NCBI GenBank assembly: GCA_031292735.1
Contig: JARLGP010000171.1
Location: 1 to 9,387 of the forward strand
DNA length: 9,387 nucleotides
Direction: 5' to 3'
From: Holophaga sp.
GTDB taxonomy: Bacteria > Acidobacteriota > Holophagae > Holophagales > Holophagaceae
The translations under genes were made by a program, and so were the position numbers. The notes below the pieces were generated by a model. That model searched no databases, was not told where the DNA came from, and saw nothing but the letters and a program-made list of their open reading frames with translations. Shown here piece after piece: positions 7,864-9,387 of this stretch; position 1 is the stretch's first letter, and each line of letters begins with the position of its first letter.

Positions 7864-7880
7864 TAGTTTGCACATGCCTT

Positions 7881-8042
7881 GGACTTCCGGCCAGGCCTGG
7901 ATAGGCCTTCTCCTCCCGGCGCCGCACGGCCCCGACCCTCCGCCCGGGCCGCAAGGACCGCGCCTCTGGGCCAACGGCCCAGGTCCCAGCGATCCTGAAC
8001 GGCCCCGGAGTCCAGCCGGGGGGGGATGCGACCCTTCCTCCG
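7881..8042. other. GC-rich block with strong hairpins, no convincing gene
   Basis: This GC-rich block sits between AT-rich flanks. It holds CTGGGCC-AAC-GGCCCAG (7967-7983), CCCCGG/CCGGGG with a 7-nt loop (8004-8022), palindromes CCAGGCCTGG (7891-7900) and CGGCGCCG (7918-7925), and a run of seven Gs (8019-8025). Open frames cross it on both strands, but they need TTG starts, lack ribosome sites and give Arg/Pro/Gly-rich products typical of non-coding GC-rich DNA. It could be a decayed gene or a structured RNA; the sequence alone does not decide. Confidence 0.35.
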
Positions 8043-8044
8043 GC

Positions 8045-8306
8045 AGAATGAAACTACAAAGGTATTAAACCACATAGCCATGACTATGAAAAACAAAACA
8101 TGAGCGTCGAACGGGATCGAAAACCGCCTGCAATATTCAACTATTTATTCATTTACAACAGTGGTTCTGCTCAATCTGATCAAGTTAGAGTCCATTTTAA
8201 ATCATTTCGCCCATTTGACAAGGCCAATAACCCGACTTGTGATCAAAAACATCGTGACACATCAAGCATATTGGCCATACTCAATACTACTTGGTCCCCT
8301 GATAAA
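8045..8306. other. AT-rich intergenic island, no supported gene
   Basis: About 260 bases are much richer in A and T than the genes around them. One frame (8100-8345, plus) stays open for 81 codons, but it has no ribosome binding site, no third-position bias and no recognisable motif. I see no tRNA, terminator or long repeat. It may be an upstream regulatory region of the lipoprotein gene or acquired DNA. Confidence 0.5.
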
Positions 8307-8335
8307 TTGAGACAGGGAGATTGGGTCATTACAAC
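8307..8335 (+). promoter_or_regulatory. Candidate sigma70-type promoter for the Ig-repeat lipoprotein gene
   Basis: TTGAGA (8307-8312, five of six to consensus), a 17-base spacer and TACAAC (8330-8335, four of six) lie upstream of the 8441 start. A start near 8342 would give an untranslated leader of about 100 nt. Confidence 0.55.
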
Positions 8336-8363
8336 ATTCGGATAGCAGTTAACGGCATGCGGA

Positions 8364-8423
8364 AGGGTCCGTTTTGCCAGGAAACGCAACCAACCCTCGG
8401 GGTCGCCAGGCAAATCGGCGATC
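8364..8423 (+). promoter_or_regulatory. Structured 5' leader of the Ig-repeat lipoprotein gene
   Basis: Hairpin 1 has an outer stem AGGGT/ACCCT (8364-8368 with 8393-8397) and an inner stem CGTTT/AAACG (8370-8374 with 8382-8386) with loop TGCCAGG. Hairpin 2 is GGTCGCC/GGCGATC (8401-8407 with 8417-8423, one G-U) with loop AGGCAAATC. The loops are complementary: TGCC (8375-8378) with GGCA (8409-8412), extendable to six pairs. The ribosome site AGGGAG (8431-8436) lies eight bases past hairpin 2, and its AGGG could compete for CCCT of hairpin 1. It matches no riboswitch class I can recall, including c-di-GMP types. Confidence 0.4.
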
Positions 8424-8440
8424 TGGGGCAAGGGAGTCCC

Positions 8441-9387
8441 ATGCCTGCAATTTCGCTTGCCCGACGCTCATACCCCAAGGCCTCTGGATCTGTCATCGCG
8501 GCCGTCCTTTCCCTTGGCGTCCTGACCGGCTGCGGCGGTGCGGGGGCCGGCGGCACCACGGCCGCGCAGTCCGGAAGCCCGTCCCTTTCGGTCCAGGTGC
8601 AGCTCACGCCGCTGACCTCCAGCGTGGCCAGCGGCTCCTCCCTGGCCCTCACCGCCTTGGTGGCCGGTTCCGCCGATACCGCGGTCATCTGGTCGGTGAA
8701 CGGGATCCCCAACGGCAGCGCCTCGGTCGGCACCATCACCGGCACCGGCACCAGCGTCACCTACACGGCCCCCGCCGTGGCCGGCAGCTACACCGTGACC
8801 GCCACCAGCGTCGCCGATTCCACCGCCAGCGCCACCACCCTGGTCACGGTCCCGGTCCAAGTGGGCCTGCTGCCCGGCGCCTCCATCCTGGCCAGCTCCG
8901 GCAGCCTCGCCTTCACGGCCTCGGTATCCAGCACCACCAACCCGGCGGTGACCTGGACCGTGGACGGCATCGCCAACGGCAACTTCACCGTGGGCACCGT
9001 CACCGGATCGGGCAACACCGTCACCTACACCCCCCCCGCCGGCACCGGCAGTCACACCCTGACCGCCACCAGCATCGCCGATCCCAGCAAGAGCGCTTCC
9101 AGCGTCGTCACGGTCCAGGCCTCCGCCTCGTCGGTGCAGGTGGCCGTCACTCCGGCCGCGCTGAGCCTCAACACCGGCGCCGCCTCCGCCATCACCGCCA
9201 GCGTCACCGGCAGCTCCAACACCGCCGTCACCTGGACCGTGGACGACGTCGCCAACGGCAGCGCCTCCCTGGGCACCCTCACCGGCACCGGCAACACCGT
9301 CACCTACACCGCCCCCGCCGCCGCCGGCAGCCACGCCGTCAAGGCCACCAGCTCCGCCGACGGCAGCAAGAGCGCCACCGCTTCCGT
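8441..9387 (+). CDS. Ig-like repeat lipoprotein, 3' end beyond the window
   Basis: The frame from the ATG at 8441 is open to the window edge (315 complete codons), so the total length is unknown. AGGGAG (8431-8436) lies four bases upstream. Residues 1-31 form a lipoprotein signal: basic N-terminus (ARR, K13), hydrophobic core, and lipobox LTGC with Cys31, followed by a Gly-rich linker. Three bacterial Ig-like (BIG-type) repeats of about 88-93 residues follow, each with a TAVxWxV(D/N) tryptophan strand (W84, W172, W265), a NG-x4-GT-x-TG segment, VTYT-x-PA, and ATSxAD. Almost every codon ends in G or C. Such tandem Ig lipoproteins are common in Acidobacteriota and often carry further domains at the C-terminus, so the active part may lie outside this window. 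Membrane-anchored surface or periplasmic location is inferred; substrate unknown. The glycine-rich frame on the opposite strand is a shadow. Confidence 0.88.
   Translation, partial: MPAISLARRSYPKASGSVIAAVLSLGVLTGCGGAGAGGTTAAQSGSPSLSVQVQLTPLTSSVASGSSLALTALVAGSADTAVIWSVNGIPNGSASVGTITGTGTSVTYTAPAVAGSYTVTATSVADSTASATTLVTVPVQVGLLPGASILASSGSLAFTASVSSTTNPAVTWTVDGIANGNFTVGTVTGSGNTVTYTPPAGTGSHTLTATSIADPSKSASSVVTVQASASSVQVAVTPAALSLNTGAASAITASVTGSSNTAVTWTVDDVANGSASLGTLTGTGNTVTYTAPAAAGSHAVKATSSADGSKSATAS
8585..9387 (+). repeat. Tandem repeats encoding Ig-like domains
   Basis: Three in-frame units start near 8585, 8852 and 9116 (the third is cut by the window). Units 2 and 3 share a perfect 21-bp match, 9011-9031 and 9290-9310, offset by 279 bases, with many shorter matches around the Trp and VTYT codons. 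Unit 1 is more diverged. An 8-C run lies at 9030-9037 inside unit 2. Confidence 0.8.

Noticed and set aside
7797..8096. 99-codon minus-strand frame across the GC-rich block
   Set aside because: It needs a TTG start, has no ribosome site, changes composition sharply along its length and ends in AT-rich low-complexity sequence.
8100..8345. 81-codon plus-strand frame in the AT-rich island
   Set aside because: No ribosome site, no third-position bias and no motif; such a frame can occur by chance in this length of DNA.
8341..8440. c-di-GMP (GEMM) or cobalamin riboswitch
   Set aside because: GAAACGCAACC at 8381 faintly recalls the GEMM core, but the GGGCAAACC, GAAA tetraloop and GGGACGCAAAGCC elements are missing; no cobalamin-box elements are present either.
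8468..9334. 288-codon Gly-rich minus-strand frame
   Set aside because: It is the antisense shadow of the Ig-repeat gene, caused by Ala/Thr/Gly codons ending in C on the plus strand.

Overview
The window comes from a high-GC bacterium. The ribosomal proteins, the EF-G and the Ig-repeat lipoprotein fit Acidobacteriota, perhaps Holophagae (Geothrix/Holophaga-like). That assignment rests on protein style only and is tentative. It falls into a conserved housekeeping half (1 to about 5750, minus strand), an envelope-related middle (5754-7445), a gene-poor stretch of about 1 kb with sharp composition changes (7446-8440), and the start of a large repeat lipoprotein gene that runs off the right edge (8441-9387).

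Housekeeping half, read right to left in transcription order: an FmdB-type zinc-ribbon gene, rpsL (S12), rpsG (S7), fusA (EF-G), rpsJ (S10), rplC (L3), rplD (L4), rplW (L23). This is the classical str-S10 order with two differences. No tuf gene lies between fusA and rpsJ. The series is also cut into short units by terminator-like hairpins: one between rpsG and fusA (4392-4424), a bidirectional one between fusA and rpsJ (2044-2071), and one after rplW (1-38), where rplB would normally follow at once. Within units the genes are tightly packed: 7 nt between rpsL and rpsG, 15 between rpsJ and rplC, 1 between rplC and rplD, and a 4-base ATGA overlap between rplD and rplW. fusA and rpsL start at GTG.

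Middle: a stand-alone heptose-1-phosphate adenylyltransferase gene (rfaE2/hldE C-terminal type, LPS inner core) is divergent from the fmdB-type gene across a short intergenic region whose -10-like elements overlap on the two strands. It converges, with 6 bp between stop codons, on a gene for an exported coiled-coil protein, probably a lipoprotein, of unknown function.

Right part: 7446-8440 holds no convincing full gene. It contains a short ORF with strongly biased third positions, an AT-rich segment with a CRP-like dyad, a GC-rich block with strong hairpins, an AT-rich island, and a good promoter leading into a structured leader of about 100 nt. That leader precedes a lipoprotein with at least three tandem Ig-like (BIG-type) repeats. 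The leader (two hairpins with complementary loops just before the ribosome binding site) and the unassigned coiled-coil protein are the best candidates for something undescribed. I see no CRISPR array, tRNA, rRNA, transposase, toxin-antitoxin pair or phage gene.
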